From Sphingomonas sanguinis NBRC 13937 (GTDB lineage Bacteria; Pseudomonadota; Alphaproteobacteria; Sphingomonadales; Sphingomonadaceae), in the NCBI RefSeq assembly GCF_001591005.1, contig NZ_BCTY01000040.1, forward strand, positions 1-34,866: a stretch of DNA of 34,866 nt, given 5' to 3'. Under the pieces are notes generated by a model, which did not search any database, was not told the DNA's origin, and saw only the letters and a program-made list of their open reading frames with translations. A program made the translations under genes and the position numbers. Every line of letters begins with the position of its first letter. Within the stretch, counting starts at the first letter, position 1. Positions 8,799 through 17,360 of the stretch are shown one piece after another.

Positions 8799-9527
8799 TT
8801 GAGTCGCGCCCAGCCGGTGCCGTTCGACGACCGTTACTGGGGACCGTCCTGGTATGACAGCCTGGGCTTCGTCTACGGCCTGGAGGAAGTTTACAACACC
8901 GGCATCGGCAACAGCCGCGACAGTGCACGCCATTCGGTCAACATCGTCCAAGGTGATTCCTATCTGCCCTTCGCATCGCGCAATGCCGAGCGGAACATGA
9001 TGATCGGGAAGGCACGCTACGTGCTGGCCAGTACGCCGCGTGGACCGCTCAGTGTCACCGGCTCGGCCTGGGTGTCGCAGGTGTACAGCTTCGACACCGG
9101 CGGGAACGGCTCTCGCCACGCCTTCGTGCTGAGCCTGAAGGACGATCGCCGTCCGCTGCGCTTCAAGTTGCTGGCCGCGCGGCAGGATATCGATCCGCCC
9201 AACCTGCAACGCAACGATCTGATCGCGGTCCGCGATTATGACTTTTTCTCCAACATCGCGGCCAAGGGCACGCTGGCCTTTGCCGCGATCGGCCATCCGA
9301 TCGAAGCCGGCCGCTTCCCCTTCAGCCTCGACCTCTATTCCAGCTAGGCCCGCGTCGGGAAGCGCTCGGGCTTGGCCGATACGCAGCGGATCAAGATCTG
9401 GACCGAAATGCTGGTCGGCCGCAACGATCCCTCTATCGGCGCCGGCCAGTTCGGCTCAGGCGCCGCCCAGGGCGGCGATGATCGGTGGAAGGTCTCCCTT
9501 CTGATGATGTTCGGTTATTATATCTAG
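8799..9527 (+). pseudogene. Broken outer-membrane-like gene with internal TAG stop
   Basis: The frame from the TTG at 8799 reads through 182 residues to a TAG at 9345-9347. It then stays open in the same frame for another 59 codons to a second TAG at 9525-9527. Both halves have protein-like composition, with alternating polar and hydrophobic strands such as RYVLASTPRGPLSVTGSAWV and a C-terminus ending LLMMFGYYI, typical of a beta-barrel last strand. There is no ATG, signal peptide or ribosome-binding site at the left end, which abuts the receptor terminator, so the 5' part seems lost. I do not recognise the family. It is most likely a decayed surface protein gene; recoding at the TAG is possible but unlikely. 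Confidence 0.65.
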
Positions 9528-9615
9528 CGGTTGTTGGGTGTGGGTGGCGCTGGTCGGCGACAAGAATGCCAAAGCCTCATTTGGTACGGAGGCTAAACCT
9601 GATCCCTTATGATGA

Positions 9616-9654
9616 TTGGCGAGGATCACGGTCGTTTAACCGCATCCTCGCCAA
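9616..9654. terminator. Long perfect hairpin between pseudogene and pirin gene
   Basis: An 11-bp perfect inverted repeat (9616-9626 with 9644-9654) encloses an inner CGGT/ACCG stem. It sits 7 bp beyond the end of the minus-strand pirin gene and about 90 bp after the pseudogene. It has no T-run on either side. It could end transcription in both directions or protect the 3' end of the pirin mRNA. Confidence 0.5.
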
Positions 9655-9660
9655 CCTGAT

Positions 9661-10362
9661 TTAGGCAACGTCGACCAGGATCACCTCGCTGTCCTCAACT
9701 GCCGTGACCCGAAGCGTCTCGGTCCGGTCGATCGCGGCGCCGTCGCGTGCGCCGACCCGCTGGCCTTCGATCTCGACGGCACCGGTTGCGGGGACGAGAT
9801 AGCCGCGCCGGTCCGCGCCCAGCGGGTATTCCGCCGTCTCACCCGCCTTCAGTGTTGCCGCCACGATCCGGGCATCGGTGCGGATCGTCAGCGCGTCCGC
9901 GTCCTCGGCAAAGCCAGACGCAAGTGTCACGAACTGCCCCGCCCGCTCGCCCTTGGGAAAGGGCCGCGCGCCCCAGCTGGGCTTGTCGCCCTTGGCGGTC
10001 GGCACGATCCAGATTTGGAAGATCTTCGTCGTCACGTCCTCCAGATTATATTCCGAATGGGTGATGCCGGTGCCTGCGCTCATCACCTGAACATCGCCCG
10101 CCTCTGTGCGGCCCTTGTTGCCCAGATTGTCCTGATGCGTGATCGCGCCTTCGCGGACATAGGTGATGATTTCCATGTCGCGGTGCGGATGCGGCGGAAA
10201 GCCGGTCTTGGGGGCGATCGTGTCGTCGTTCCAGACCCGCAAATGACCCCAGTTCATCCGGGCGGGATCATAATAGTCGGCGAAGCTGAAATGGTGCTTG
10301 GCGTTCAGCCAGCCATGATCGGCACCACCAAGACCAGCGAAGGGACGAACCTCGATCATCAT
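9661..10362 (-). CDS. Pirin-family cupin protein
   Basis: This 233-residue bicupin of the pirin/YhhW family has members reported to have quercetin 2,3-dioxygenase or redox-sensing roles. The metal-binding set is visible: H58 and H60 in PPHPHRDMEI and H102 and E104 in GITHSEYN. This fits an iron-binding N-terminal cupin; the C-terminal cupin is degenerate, as is usual. The start at 10362 has an AAGGAG site 4 nt upstream (a second ATG follows immediately). It is divergent from a LysR regulator with a perfect inverted repeat between the two genes, so LysR control is likely. The protein is probably cytoplasmic because no signal peptide is seen. The in vivo substrate is unknown. Confidence 0.92.
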   Translation of the reverse strand: MMIEVRPFAGLGGADHGWLNAKHHFSFADYYDPARMNWGHLRVWNDDTIAPKTGFPPHPHRDMEIITYVREGAITHQDNLGNKGRTEAGDVQVMSAGTGITHSEYNLEDVTTKIFQIWIVPTAKGDKPSWGARPFPKGERAGQFVTLASGFAEDADALTIRTDARIVAATLKAGETAEYPLGADRRGYLVPATGAVEIEGQRVGARDGAAIDRTETLRVTAVEDSEVILVDVA

Positions 10363-10423
10363 CTATCTCCTTGAAACCGGGCTGATCTGCCCGTCTGTTG
10401 TCCCGGAGATAGGCCTTGTCGGC

Positions 10424-10452
10424 ATGCCTGTTCAGTGAGATAAATCAGGCAT
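10424..10452. promoter_or_regulatory. Candidate LysR operator (ATGCCTG-N15-CAGGCAT)
   Basis: A perfect 7-bp inverted repeat with a 15-bp AT-rich spacer lies between the divergent pirin and LysR genes, 20 bp before the LysR start. Size and position fit a LysR-type binding site that autoregulates and controls the divergent target. Confidence 0.55.
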
Positions 10453-10472
10453 AAACGTTCGATGGAATTGAA

Positions 10473-11402
10473 ATGGCGAACCCCGGCTTTCCGACCTTCG
10501 ACCAGATCAAGATCTTCCTGGCGGTCGTCGATACGGGCAGCTTCGCAGGCGCTGGGCGGCGGTTGAACCGGGCGGTGTCCGTCATCAGCTATGGCATCGC
10601 CAATCTGGAGGCGCAGCTGGGCGTGCGGCTGTTCGACCGCGAGGGGACCAAGAAGCCGGTCCTGACGGTCGAGGGACGCGCCGTGCTGGCCGAGGCGCGG
10701 GCGATCGGCGAGGGCGTGGACGGACTGCGCGCCAAGGTGAAGGGGCTGCTGGAGGGGCTGGAGGCCGAGGTCAATCTGGCGGTCGACGTGATGCTGCCTG
10801 CGCCCCGGCTGGGGACGATCCTGCGCGCGTTTCGCACCGAATTTCCCACCGTGTCGCTGCGCCTGCATGTCGAGGCGTTGGGCAGCGTGACCGCGATGGT
10901 GCTGGACCAGACGGCGGCGATCGGCATTTCCGGCCCGGTCGCGGCGGGGATCGAGGGGGTGGAGTGTGTCGGCGCGGGCGCATTGCCGTTGGTGCCGGTC
11001 GCGTCGCCCGATCATCCGCTCGCCCGGATGGAGCGCATTCCGCCGGGTGCGGGGCGCGATCATATTCAGCTGGTCCTGACCGACCGGTCGCGCTTCACCG
11101 AGGGGCGGGACTTTTCGGTGATGAGCCCCAGGACCTGGCGGCTCGCCGATCTGGGCGCCAAGCATTCGCTGCTGCGCGAGGGGATCGGCTGGGGCAACAT
11201 GCCCTTGTCGCTGATCGAGGCCGATCTGGCGACGGGCGCTTTGGTCCGGTTGCACATGCCCGACCATCCCGGCGGCATGTACCGTTTCGCAGGCGTCTGG
11301 CGCCGCGACCTGCCGCCCGGCCCCGCCGCATCCTGGCTGCTCCAGCAGTTCGTCGAAGCGGGCGCGGCGGATCGCGATATGCCGGGACTGGGCGAGATAT
11401 GA
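10473..11402 (+). CDS. LysR-family transcriptional regulator
   Basis: This 309-residue regulator has an N-terminal helix-turn-helix (residues about 8-65, including FLAVVDTGSFAGAGRRLNRA) and a LysR substrate-binding domain that would sense a small effector. The HTH keeps the usual hydrophobic pattern, though the recognition helix (VSVISYGIANLEAQLG) is slightly unusual. The ribosome-binding site is weak. It is divergent from the pirin gene and overlaps the next gene by ATGA, so it probably controls both neighbours. The effector is unknown; pirin-linked LysR proteins are often thought to respond to redox or aromatic compounds. Confidence 0.9.
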   Translation: MANPGFPTFDQIKIFLAVVDTGSFAGAGRRLNRAVSVISYGIANLEAQLGVRLFDREGTKKPVLTVEGRAVLAEARAIGEGVDGLRAKVKGLLEGLEAEVNLAVDVMLPAPRLGTILRAFRTEFPTVSLRLHVEALGSVTAMVLDQTAAIGISGPVAAGIEGVECVGAGALPLVPVASPDHPLARMERIPPGAGRDHIQLVLTDRSRFTEGRDFSVMSPRTWRLADLGAKHSLLREGIGWGNMPLSLIEADLATGALVRLHMPDHPGGMYRFAGVWRRDLPPGPAASWLLQQFVEAGAADRDMPGLGEI

Positions 11403-11995
11403 ACACCGGGCGGCTGGAGGCCTTCACCGACGGTGTGATCGCGATCATCATTACGATCATGGTGCTGGAGCTGAAGGTGCCAGCGGGCGGCGAGCTTTCG
11501 GCGCTGTCGCAGGAAGCGCCGGTGCTGCTGGCCTATGTGCTCAGTTTCATCAATGTCGGGCTGTATTGGAACAACCACCATCACCTGCTCCATGCGACCG
11601 ATCGGATCGATGGGCGGGTGCTGTGGGCGAACCTGTTCCTGCTGTTTTGGCTCAGCCTCGTACCGTTCGTCATCCGCTGGCATGACGAGAGTCATTTCGC
11701 GGTGGGGGCGACGGCGGCCTATGGCGTGGTGCTGGGCATGGCGGCGGTCGGCTACAAGCTGACCGAATGGGCGATCGTCGTCTGCAACGGCGCGCAGTCG
11801 CGTGTCGCCAGGGCGATCGGGCGGGACTGGAAGGGGTGGGGGAGCATATTGCTCTATGCGGTTGCGGTGCCGCTTGCCTTTGTCAGCCGGGTTGCCGCCA
11901 TCGCCATCTATGTCGGCGTCATCGCGCTGTGGCTGGTTCCCGATCGCCGCATCGCCCGCGCGCTGGCGGGCGAGGACATGACGCTTACGCCTTGA
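11399..11995 (+). CDS. TMEM175-like (DUF1211) potassium-channel family protein
   Basis: This 198-residue polytopic membrane protein starts at the ATG at 11399, overlapping the LysR stop as ATGA and therefore translationally coupled. The N-terminus has the family signature RLEAFTDGVIAIIITIMVLE, the equivalent of the RxxxFSDGVxAI motif in helix 1 of bacterial TMEM175 channels, followed by LYWNNHHHLLH. About five to six helices are visible. Bacterial homologues form potassium-selective tetramers. The FSDG serine is threonine here. Its 3' end overlaps the convergent DUF1275 gene by 11 bp. Coupling to LysR and pirin suggests a stress response, by inference only. Confidence 0.85.
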   Translation: MNTGRLEAFTDGVIAIIITIMVLELKVPAGGELSALSQEAPVLLAYVLSFINVGLYWNNHHHLLHATDRIDGRVLWANLFLLFWLSLVPFVIRWHDESHFAVGATAAYGVVLGMAAVGYKLTEWAIVVCNGAQSRVARAIGRDWKGWGSILLYAVAVPLAFVSRVAAIAIYVGVIALWLVPDRRIARALAGEDMTLTP

Positions 11996-12680
11996 CGACG
12001 CCGTTCGATGCGGGGTGAAGCGTACAGGCGATCGTGCCGCCCAGCACCAACACCCCGGCCAAGGCGAGGGGGGCGGCAAGACCGACGTGCAGCAGCAGCG
12101 CGGCGCCGACGCACGCGCCGACGAAGATCGCCGCCACCGCTGCGATCCGGCGCGTCCAGTTCGGGTTGCCACCCCCCGCGGCGGTCGAATCGGCGGCGAG
12201 GCCGGTCAGGGTCAGCGTCAGGACGGTGGTGGTAAGGTCCGCGACTTTCATCTGGCGGATGGTCGCATTGCGAAAGCCCATCGCGAGGCCGGTCAGCGCA
12301 ATGATCGCGAATACGGGCGGGGATTCCGGGCTGTTGCGGCCCATGCCGATCGCCAGCACGGCGGCGATCCATAGCAAAGCGGTCTCTATCGCGGCGGCCG
12401 TCAGCAGCCAGCGCCGCTCGGGCCGCCCGACATGCGCCCGCCCCGTCCGTCCGCCGATCAGCGCGCCGACCAGAAAGCTCAGCAAGGCCGCGACGAACAG
12501 CGGCCACGCAAAGCCCGGCGTCCCCGCCGCCGCAAAGCCCAGGAAGACGATGTTGCCGGTCATGTTCGCGGTGAACACCTTGCCCAGGCCCAGCACGCTG
12601 GCCGCATCGACCAGTCCGGTCGTTACGGACAGCACCAGCAACAGGGGCACGCGCGGGTCGAAACGGGGGGCATCGGTCAT
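11985..12680 (-). CDS. YoaK/DUF1275 family membrane protein
   Basis: This is a 231-residue inner-membrane protein. The ATG at 12680 is preferred because AAGGAG lies 7 nt upstream; another ATG at 12686 is too close to that site. The signature GLVDAASVLGLGKVFTANMTGN near residues 25-46 is typical of YoaK/DUF1275 proteins, followed by helices and a conserved GFRNATIRQM. Function in this family is unknown. Its ribosome-binding site overlaps the stop codon region of the porin gene, so it is the last gene of the long minus-strand operon. Its end overlaps the convergent TMEM175 gene. Confidence 0.85.
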   Translation of the reverse strand: MTDAPRFDPRVPLLLVLSVTTGLVDAASVLGLGKVFTANMTGNIVFLGFAAAGTPGFAWPLFVAALLSFLVGALIGGRTGRAHVGRPERRWLLTAAAIETALLWIAAVLAIGMGRNSPESPPVFAIIALTGLAMGFRNATIRQMKVADLTTTVLTLTLTGLAADSTAAGGGNPNWTRRIAAVAAIFVGACVGAALLLHVGLAAPLALAGVLVLGGTIACTLHPASNGVVKA

Positions 12681-12691
12681 GGTCATGCTCC

Positions 12692-14107
12692 TTAGAACCG
12701 GAAATTCGCCTCCAGCCCCCACAGGCCCGTGGTGCGGGCAGGGCCGGTCTGGCGGAGAAAGCCGCCCGGCACGAAGGCCGACAGCGAGGTGGAGAGTTCG
12801 AGTTCGGGCGTCGCCTGCCACGCCAGCGCGACCTCGGCCTGCTTGCCGATGAAGCGGGCGGTCGCGGTGCCGGGGGCGCGGATCAGGTTGCCGGGAATGT
12901 CATAGACGCCGTCGCCGCGCGATTGCCGCCAATAGGCCATGGCGGCGACACTCGCCGAGACGCCGTGGCCCAGCACGACGCTGGCGCGCGGATTGACGCT
13001 GACGATATTGCTCGGCCCGATGGGCGACAGCTCGCCGAAATATTTGCCCTTGGGAAACAGGGCATTGAAGGTGCCCAGCCGCCCGTCCCCGGCATGGGCG
13101 TCGCCGCTGACCATGTTGAACCGCAGGACGAGGTCCGGTGACAAAGGCGCGGTGGGGAAGCGGTGACCCAGCTCGGTCGCGACGGTCCAGGCGCGAATGG
13201 ATTGCTCGGCGAACCGCCCGAACTGCACCACCCCCTCGACATTCCAGTGCCAGGGTCCGGCCGCGCCATAGTGACGGACGCCCAGGCTGTGGCGCCGCTC
13301 CGCCCCCGTGAGCCCGCCGAACCGGGCGAGGCGATTGCGATAGCCGAGATAATAGAGGTCCAGCCCCCCTTGCCCCCATGGTATGGTGGCATAGGCACCC
13401 CAGAGCGATTTCGTCGTCGAGCGGCGATCGTCGAAGTTATGCGGTCCCGGCTGGACCGGCTGCACGGCCAACAGGTCGACCTGTGCGCCGGGCAACGACA
13501 GGATGGCGCGGCCACCATCGAACGCCAGCGGGACATTAGGGCCATAGCGCGTACCGATCAGCCGTTCGCTGCCGAAGGACAGCATCTGCCGCCCGGCGCG
13601 CAACGTCACGCCCGGCGCATCGCTCGCGCCGGTTTCGGCCGCCCCTAAGCGCACATCGACGAACCCCTGCAGCAGGTCGACCCGCGTCTGGTCGATTGGC
13701 CCGGCGGAAGGCGCGACGCCGATCGCATAGGCGGCGATCGGCTGGACGAAGCCCCGCACCCGGCCGACGTGAAGGTCGGCGTAGGGAAGCGCGCGCAGCC
13801 AGACATAGGCATCGTCGGGTGCCGCCGCGCCGCCCCACAGATTGTCGCGATACGCCTCGCGCCGCGCCCGCAGCTCCAGTCCGGTGGTCAGATAGGCGCC
13901 GTCGTCACCGATCGGGATATATTTGAACGGCTCGGTCCAGTGATCGTCGCGCGCACTGGGCTCGGCCAGCCTGCCCCAATGTTCGTCATAGCGCACGATC
14001 GTCAGCGTCGGCGCCTGCCACGCCTCGGTGCCGCTTTGTCCTGCGGCACCGGCAACGGCATCGGCCTGCGCCGCCGCGGCTGCCAGCAGGAGGGCCAGGT
14101 CAAGCAC
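12692..14107 (-). CDS. Alginate-export-type outer-membrane porin
   Basis: This outer-membrane beta-barrel of about 471 residues belongs to the alginate_export (AlgE-like) superfamily, which includes many substrate-specific porins unrelated to alginate. The GTG start at 14107 overlaps the end of doxX by 8 nt and gives a short hydrophobic leader (LALLLAAAAAQADAVA). An ATG at 14176 would read deep inside doxX and lacks a signal peptide. The mature N-terminus has the family hallmark YDEHWGRLAEPS, then WTEPFKYIPIG and LELRARREAYRDN. The C-terminus ends LEANFRF with the terminal Phe of barrel proteins. No other alginate genes are nearby, so it probably admits or releases the small molecule handled by the operon. 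Confidence 0.85.
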   Translation of the reverse strand: MLDLALLLAAAAAQADAVAGAAGQSGTEAWQAPTLTIVRYDEHWGRLAEPSARDDHWTEPFKYIPIGDDGAYLTTGLELRARREAYRDNLWGGAAAPDDAYVWLRALPYADLHVGRVRGFVQPIAAYAIGVAPSAGPIDQTRVDLLQGFVDVRLGAAETGASDAPGVTLRAGRQMLSFGSERLIGTRYGPNVPLAFDGGRAILSLPGAQVDLLAVQPVQPGPHNFDDRRSTTKSLWGAYATIPWGQGGLDLYYLGYRNRLARFGGLTGAERRHSLGVRHYGAAGPWHWNVEGVVQFGRFAEQSIRAWTVATELGHRFPTAPLSPDLVLRFNMVSGDAHAGDGRLGTFNALFPKGKYFGELSPIGPSNIVSVNPRASVVLGHGVSASVAAMAYWRQSRGDGVYDIPGNLIRAPGTATARFIGKQAEVALAWQATPELELSTSLSAFVPGGFLRQTGPARTTGLWGLEANFRF

Positions 14108-14522
14108 GGTCCCGCCCGGCCAGCATCGTGACCAGCACGAAGCCGCCGACCAACCCGATGTGCTCGAAAAAGCCATTGGTCGCGGCGAACCGTTCCGCCC
14201 CCGGCGGCATCGTCCAGAAAGCGTTGGCGGTCAGCGCGGCAAGCGCGGTGAACACCCCCAGCATTCCCGCCCCCAGCCAGACGAACCGCCCGATCAGGAT
14301 CAGCAGCGGCCCGATCAGTTCGACCGCGATGGTCAGCGCGGCCCAGAGCGCAGGCGGTGTCATGCCGAAATGCGCTTGCTCCGCCACCGCCCCCGGCCAG
14401 TCGGTAAGCTTGACGATGCCGCCCAGCAGGTACGCGCCGCACAGAGCCAGCCGGGCCGCGAACCATGTCGCACGGTGTCGCGCGATCGCCTCGACAAAGG
14501 CCGGATTGGCGGAGCCGCGCAT
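14100..14522 (-). CDS. DoxX-family membrane protein
   Basis: This 140-residue protein has four hydrophobic helices and the DoxX pattern: LALCGAYLLGGIVKLTDWPGAV in helix 1, then an aromatic FWTMPPG...FFEHIGLVGGF region. DoxX-like proteins are quinone-associated or detoxification membrane proteins, and one characterised member works with a superoxide or thiosulfate system. Its ATG follows the upstream stop as TGA-C-ATG, and its own end overlaps the porin start, so it is translationally coupled on both sides. Its presence beside an oxidised-substrate hydrolase set fits a respiratory or redox role, but this is inference. Confidence 0.85.
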   Translation of the reverse strand: MRGSANPAFVEAIARHRATWFAARLALCGAYLLGGIVKLTDWPGAVAEQAHFGMTPPALWAALTIAVELIGPLLILIGRFVWLGAGMLGVFTALAALTANAFWTMPPGAERFAATNGFFEHIGLVGGFVLVTMLAGRDRA

Positions 14523-14523
14523 G

Positions 14524-15405
14524 TCAGTAGATCACGGGCGAGTGGATTTCGGCGATATAGCCGCCCGGAAAGCGGACCATCGCCGACTGGCGGTCGCCCG
14601 CGACATGCGGCGACACCAATGTCTCGACCCCGGCGGCGCTCGCCTGGGCCAGCGTCACCTGCAGGTTCGTGACCTTATACCCGGTCACGTCGCGACCATA
14701 GGGCCATGGCAACTGGCCGTCCGACACGATCACCATCATGTCGCCGTAACCCGAAGTCAGGCGCACCCGGCGATAGGTCTTGCCCGGCTGGCCGATGTCC
14801 GCACCGTCCGCCGCCCTGTCATCCGACAGCACCCGCGCATGGGCATAGCCGCCCCAGCTCTTCAGGAAGGCATTCGCCGCGTCGGCGGTTAGATAGACGC
14901 GGTTCTCCGGCACATTGGCCAGCGGCGCGTAACGCGGCTTGGCGGTGTGCCAATAGAGCTGCATGTTGATGCCGCCCGGCCATTGCACCACCACGTCGCG
15001 CCCGATCGGGTCGGGAAAGGTCGTGATGACCCGCACCGCGCCGTGCTTCACCGCCGCTGCGACCGCCTTGTCCATATCGGTGACGAGATAGCCGGTCCGC
15101 TCCTGTCCGAAGGGATAGGGGATGGGCGTCAGGAAGCCGAAGGCCGAGACGCTGCCCGCGGGCGTCAGCGCCAGTTGCGACTTGGTCTTGCTGGGCGTCG
15201 GCGTGACCTGAAACTCGCCCTGCTTGCTCAGGCTGCCGCCAAAGGTGGCGACGAAGCTGCGCATGAAGGCGTCATACTGGTCCTGTGGCACATAGACATG
15301 GGTCGTGTCGTATTGCGGGCCGACCGCGAAATCGGGGGTTTTCTGCGCGGTGACGGGCGCCGTGCCGAACAGGACGACCGCCGCGAGGAACATGGTCTTC
15401 TTCAT
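14524..15405 (-). CDS. Exported VOC/glyoxalase-like protein
   Basis: This 293-residue protein has a clear signal peptide (MKKTMFLAAVVLFGTAPVTAQ). It shows two repeated segments of the vicinal-oxygen-chelate fold: THVYVPQDQYDAFMRSFVA with later GYLVTDMDKAVAAAVKHGAV, then NRVYLTADAANAFLKSWGG with later GYKVTNLQVTLAQASAAGVE. Each ends in a WPGG or FPGGY motif before a final strand, as in glyoxalase I and dioxygenases. VOC enzymes are usually cytoplasmic, so periplasmic export is notable. Which metal residues are active is not obvious. It lies 26 bp downstream of the amidohydrolase and directly upstream of doxX. Confidence 0.8.
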   Translation of the reverse strand: MKKTMFLAAVVLFGTAPVTAQKTPDFAVGPQYDTTHVYVPQDQYDAFMRSFVATFGGSLSKQGEFQVTPTPSKTKSQLALTPAGSVSAFGFLTPIPYPFGQERTGYLVTDMDKAVAAAVKHGAVRVITTFPDPIGRDVVVQWPGGINMQLYWHTAKPRYAPLANVPENRVYLTADAANAFLKSWGGYAHARVLSDDRAADGADIGQPGKTYRRVRLTSGYGDMMVIVSDGQLPWPYGRDVTGYKVTNLQVTLAQASAAGVETLVSPHVAGDRQSAMVRFPGGYIAEIHSPVIY

Positions 15406-15431
15406 CGCAATTCTCCTTTGGTCGGGATGGA

Positions 15432-17360
15432 TCAGACGGCCCAGCAGCCGCAGCCGAACGAGCCCCAGAAGCTCTGCACATCGGCGGCGGGCACATCGGC
15501 GCCGAGTGCGGCGGCATGGTCATGGCCATGCACCGCGCAGCCGCTCGCGCAGCCACAGGCGCTCGCGAGTTTCGCGCTGGTTTCGGGTGAGCGGTAATAG
15601 CCGCCAAAGGTCGCGACCGGCGACCAGTCGGGCATGGGCTTGGGCAGCGCAGGCGCGAGCGGGGCATAATCTCCTTCGCCGGACACCACCTTGCCGCCCA
15701 GGATGGTCAGGACCGAGTGCAGATGCGGAATGTCACTTTCGGGCACCGCGAAATAATCGTCCGACAGGACCGCCAGATCGGCAAGTTGGCCGACCTTGAT
15801 CTGCCCCTTCTTGCCGACCTCGTTGGAAAACCAGGTGTTTTCGTGCGTCCACATGCGCAGCGCCTTTTCGCGGCTGACGCGGTTGGCACCGGGATAGAGC
15901 GATAGCCCGCCGACCGTTCGGCCGGTCACCAGCCAGTTGAGCGACACCCAGGGATTGTAGCTGGCGACGCGCGTCGCGTCGGTGCCCGCGCCCACCGGGA
16001 TGCCCGCCGCGATCATCTTACCGATCGGCGGCGTCCGTTCGGCGGCCTTCTGGCCATAGCGCTCGACGAAATACTCGCCCTGATAGGCCATGCGGTGCTG
16101 CACCGCGATGCCGCCGCCCAGCGCGGCGATCCGGTCGATATTCCGGTCGCTGATCGTCTCGGCATGGTCGAAGAACCAGTTGATGCCGGTCAGCGGGATG
16201 TCGCGGTGGACCTTTTCATAGACGTCGAGCGCGCGGCCGATCGTCTGGTCATAGGTGGCGTGCAACCGCCACGGCCAGCGATGCTCGGCGAGCAGGCGGA
16301 TCACCGGCTCCAGATCGCCCTCCATGCTGGGCGGCATGTCCGGGCGCTCGACGCGGAAATCCTCGAAGTCCGCCGCCGAATAGACCAGCATCTCGCCCGC
16401 GCCATTGTGGCGATAGGTGTCGTCGCCCTGCCCCGGCGACACCTGCTTCACCCAGCCGGAGAAATCGGCCAGCTCTTCTTTGGGCTTCTGGGTGAACAGA
16501 TTGTAGCTGATGCGGACGGTCAGCTGGTCATCGGCGTGCAGCTTCTCGATGATCTCGTAATCGTCGGGATAGTTCTGGAACCCGCCGCCCGCATCGATCA
16601 CGCCAGTGACGCCCAGCCCGTTCATCTCGCGCATGAAATGGCGGGTCGAATTGAGCTGATACTCGGGCGGGAGCTTGGGGCCCTTGGCCAGCGTCGAATA
16701 GAGGATCGTCGCATTGGGCTTGGCCAGCAACAGGCCGGTCGGATTGCCTGCCGCATCGCGCACGATCTCGCCGCCCGGCGGATTGGGCGTATCCTTGGTA
16801 TAACCGACGACGCGCAGTGCGGCAGCGTTGAGCAGCGCGCGGTCATAGAGATGCAGGATGAAGACCGGCGTGTCGGGCGCGACGGTGTTCAGTTCGGCGA
16901 TGGTCGGCAGGCGCTTTTCGGCGAACTGATGCTCGGTAAAGCCGCCGACCACGCGCACCCATTGCGGCGCGGGCGTATTGTCGACCTGACGCTTCAGCAT
17001 CGCCATCGCATCGGCCAGCGTCGGCACGCCGTCCCAACGCAACTCCATATTATAGTTCAGCCCGCCCCGGATGATGTGCATGTGGCTGTCGATCAGGCCG
17101 GGAATGATCCGGCGCTGGCCCGCATCGATCACCTGGGCGCGCGGGGCGGCGGCGCGGACCTCCTGCTCGGTGCCGACGCACAGGAACTTGCCGTCGCGGA
17201 TCGCGATCGCCTGAGCCTCGGGATTTTCGCGGTCGAGGGTCGTGACCTTGGCGTTGACGAGGATCAGGTCGGGCATGGCAATATTCCTATCGGCGGCGAA
17301 TAGGGGGGACGCGGCAGTGGCGGCGAGCCCGGCCAGCGTCTGGCGGCGGGTGGGCATCAT
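15432..17360 (-). CDS. Tat-exported amidohydrolase (YtcJ-like) with Cys/His-rich tail
   Basis: This 642-residue metal-dependent hydrolase belongs to the amidohydrolase 3 group, which cleaves amide or ester bonds of cyclic or N-formyl-type substrates. The N-terminus TRRQTLAGLAATAASPLFA resembles a twin-arginine signal, so it is likely periplasmic and exported folded. The metal motif is DSHMHI (H93, H95). Later ligands are suggested by RLHATYDQ, FDHAE and GAGTDATR. A tail of about 50 residues after the barrel holds ACGCASGC, HGHDH and FGCGCWAV: five cysteines and three histidines, not part of the catalytic fold. The start overlaps the XapX stop (ATGA). The substrate is unknown. Confidence 0.88.
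   Translation of the reverse strand: MMPTRRQTLAGLAATAASPLFAADRNIAMPDLILVNAKVTTLDRENPEAQAIAIRDGKFLCVGTEQEVRAAAPRAQVIDAGQRRIIPGLIDSHMHIIRGGLNYNMELRWDGVPTLADAMAMLKRQVDNTPAPQWVRVVGGFTEHQFAEKRLPTIAELNTVAPDTPVFILHLYDRALLNAAALRVVGYTKDTPNPPGGEIVRDAAGNPTGLLLAKPNATILYSTLAKGPKLPPEYQLNSTRHFMREMNGLGVTGVIDAGGGFQNYPDDYEIIEKLHADDQLTVRISYNLFTQKPKEELADFSGWVKQVSPGQGDDTYRHNGAGEMLVYSAADFEDFRVERPDMPPSMEGDLEPVIRLLAEHRWPWRLHATYDQTIGRALDVYEKVHRDIPLTGINWFFDHAETISDRNIDRIAALGGGIAVQHRMAYQGEYFVERYGQKAAERTPPIGKMIAAGIPVGAGTDATRVASYNPWVSLNWLVTGRTVGGLSLYPGANRVSREKALRMWTHENTWFSNEVGKKGQIKVGQLADLAVLSDDYFAVPESDIPHLHSVLTILGGKVVSGEGDYAPLAPALPKPMPDWSPVATFGGYYRSPETSAKLASACGCASGCAVHGHDHAAALGADVPAADVQSFWGSFGCGCWAV

Noticed and set aside
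8736..9296. A 186-residue minus-strand frame over the split gene
   Set aside because: It overlaps the receptor terminator and shows no protein features; the plus-strand frame has barrel-like strands.
12692..14107. Alginate biosynthesis role for the alginate-export protein
   Set aside because: No alg polymerase, epimerase or lyase gene lies nearby; this superfamily includes many unrelated porins.
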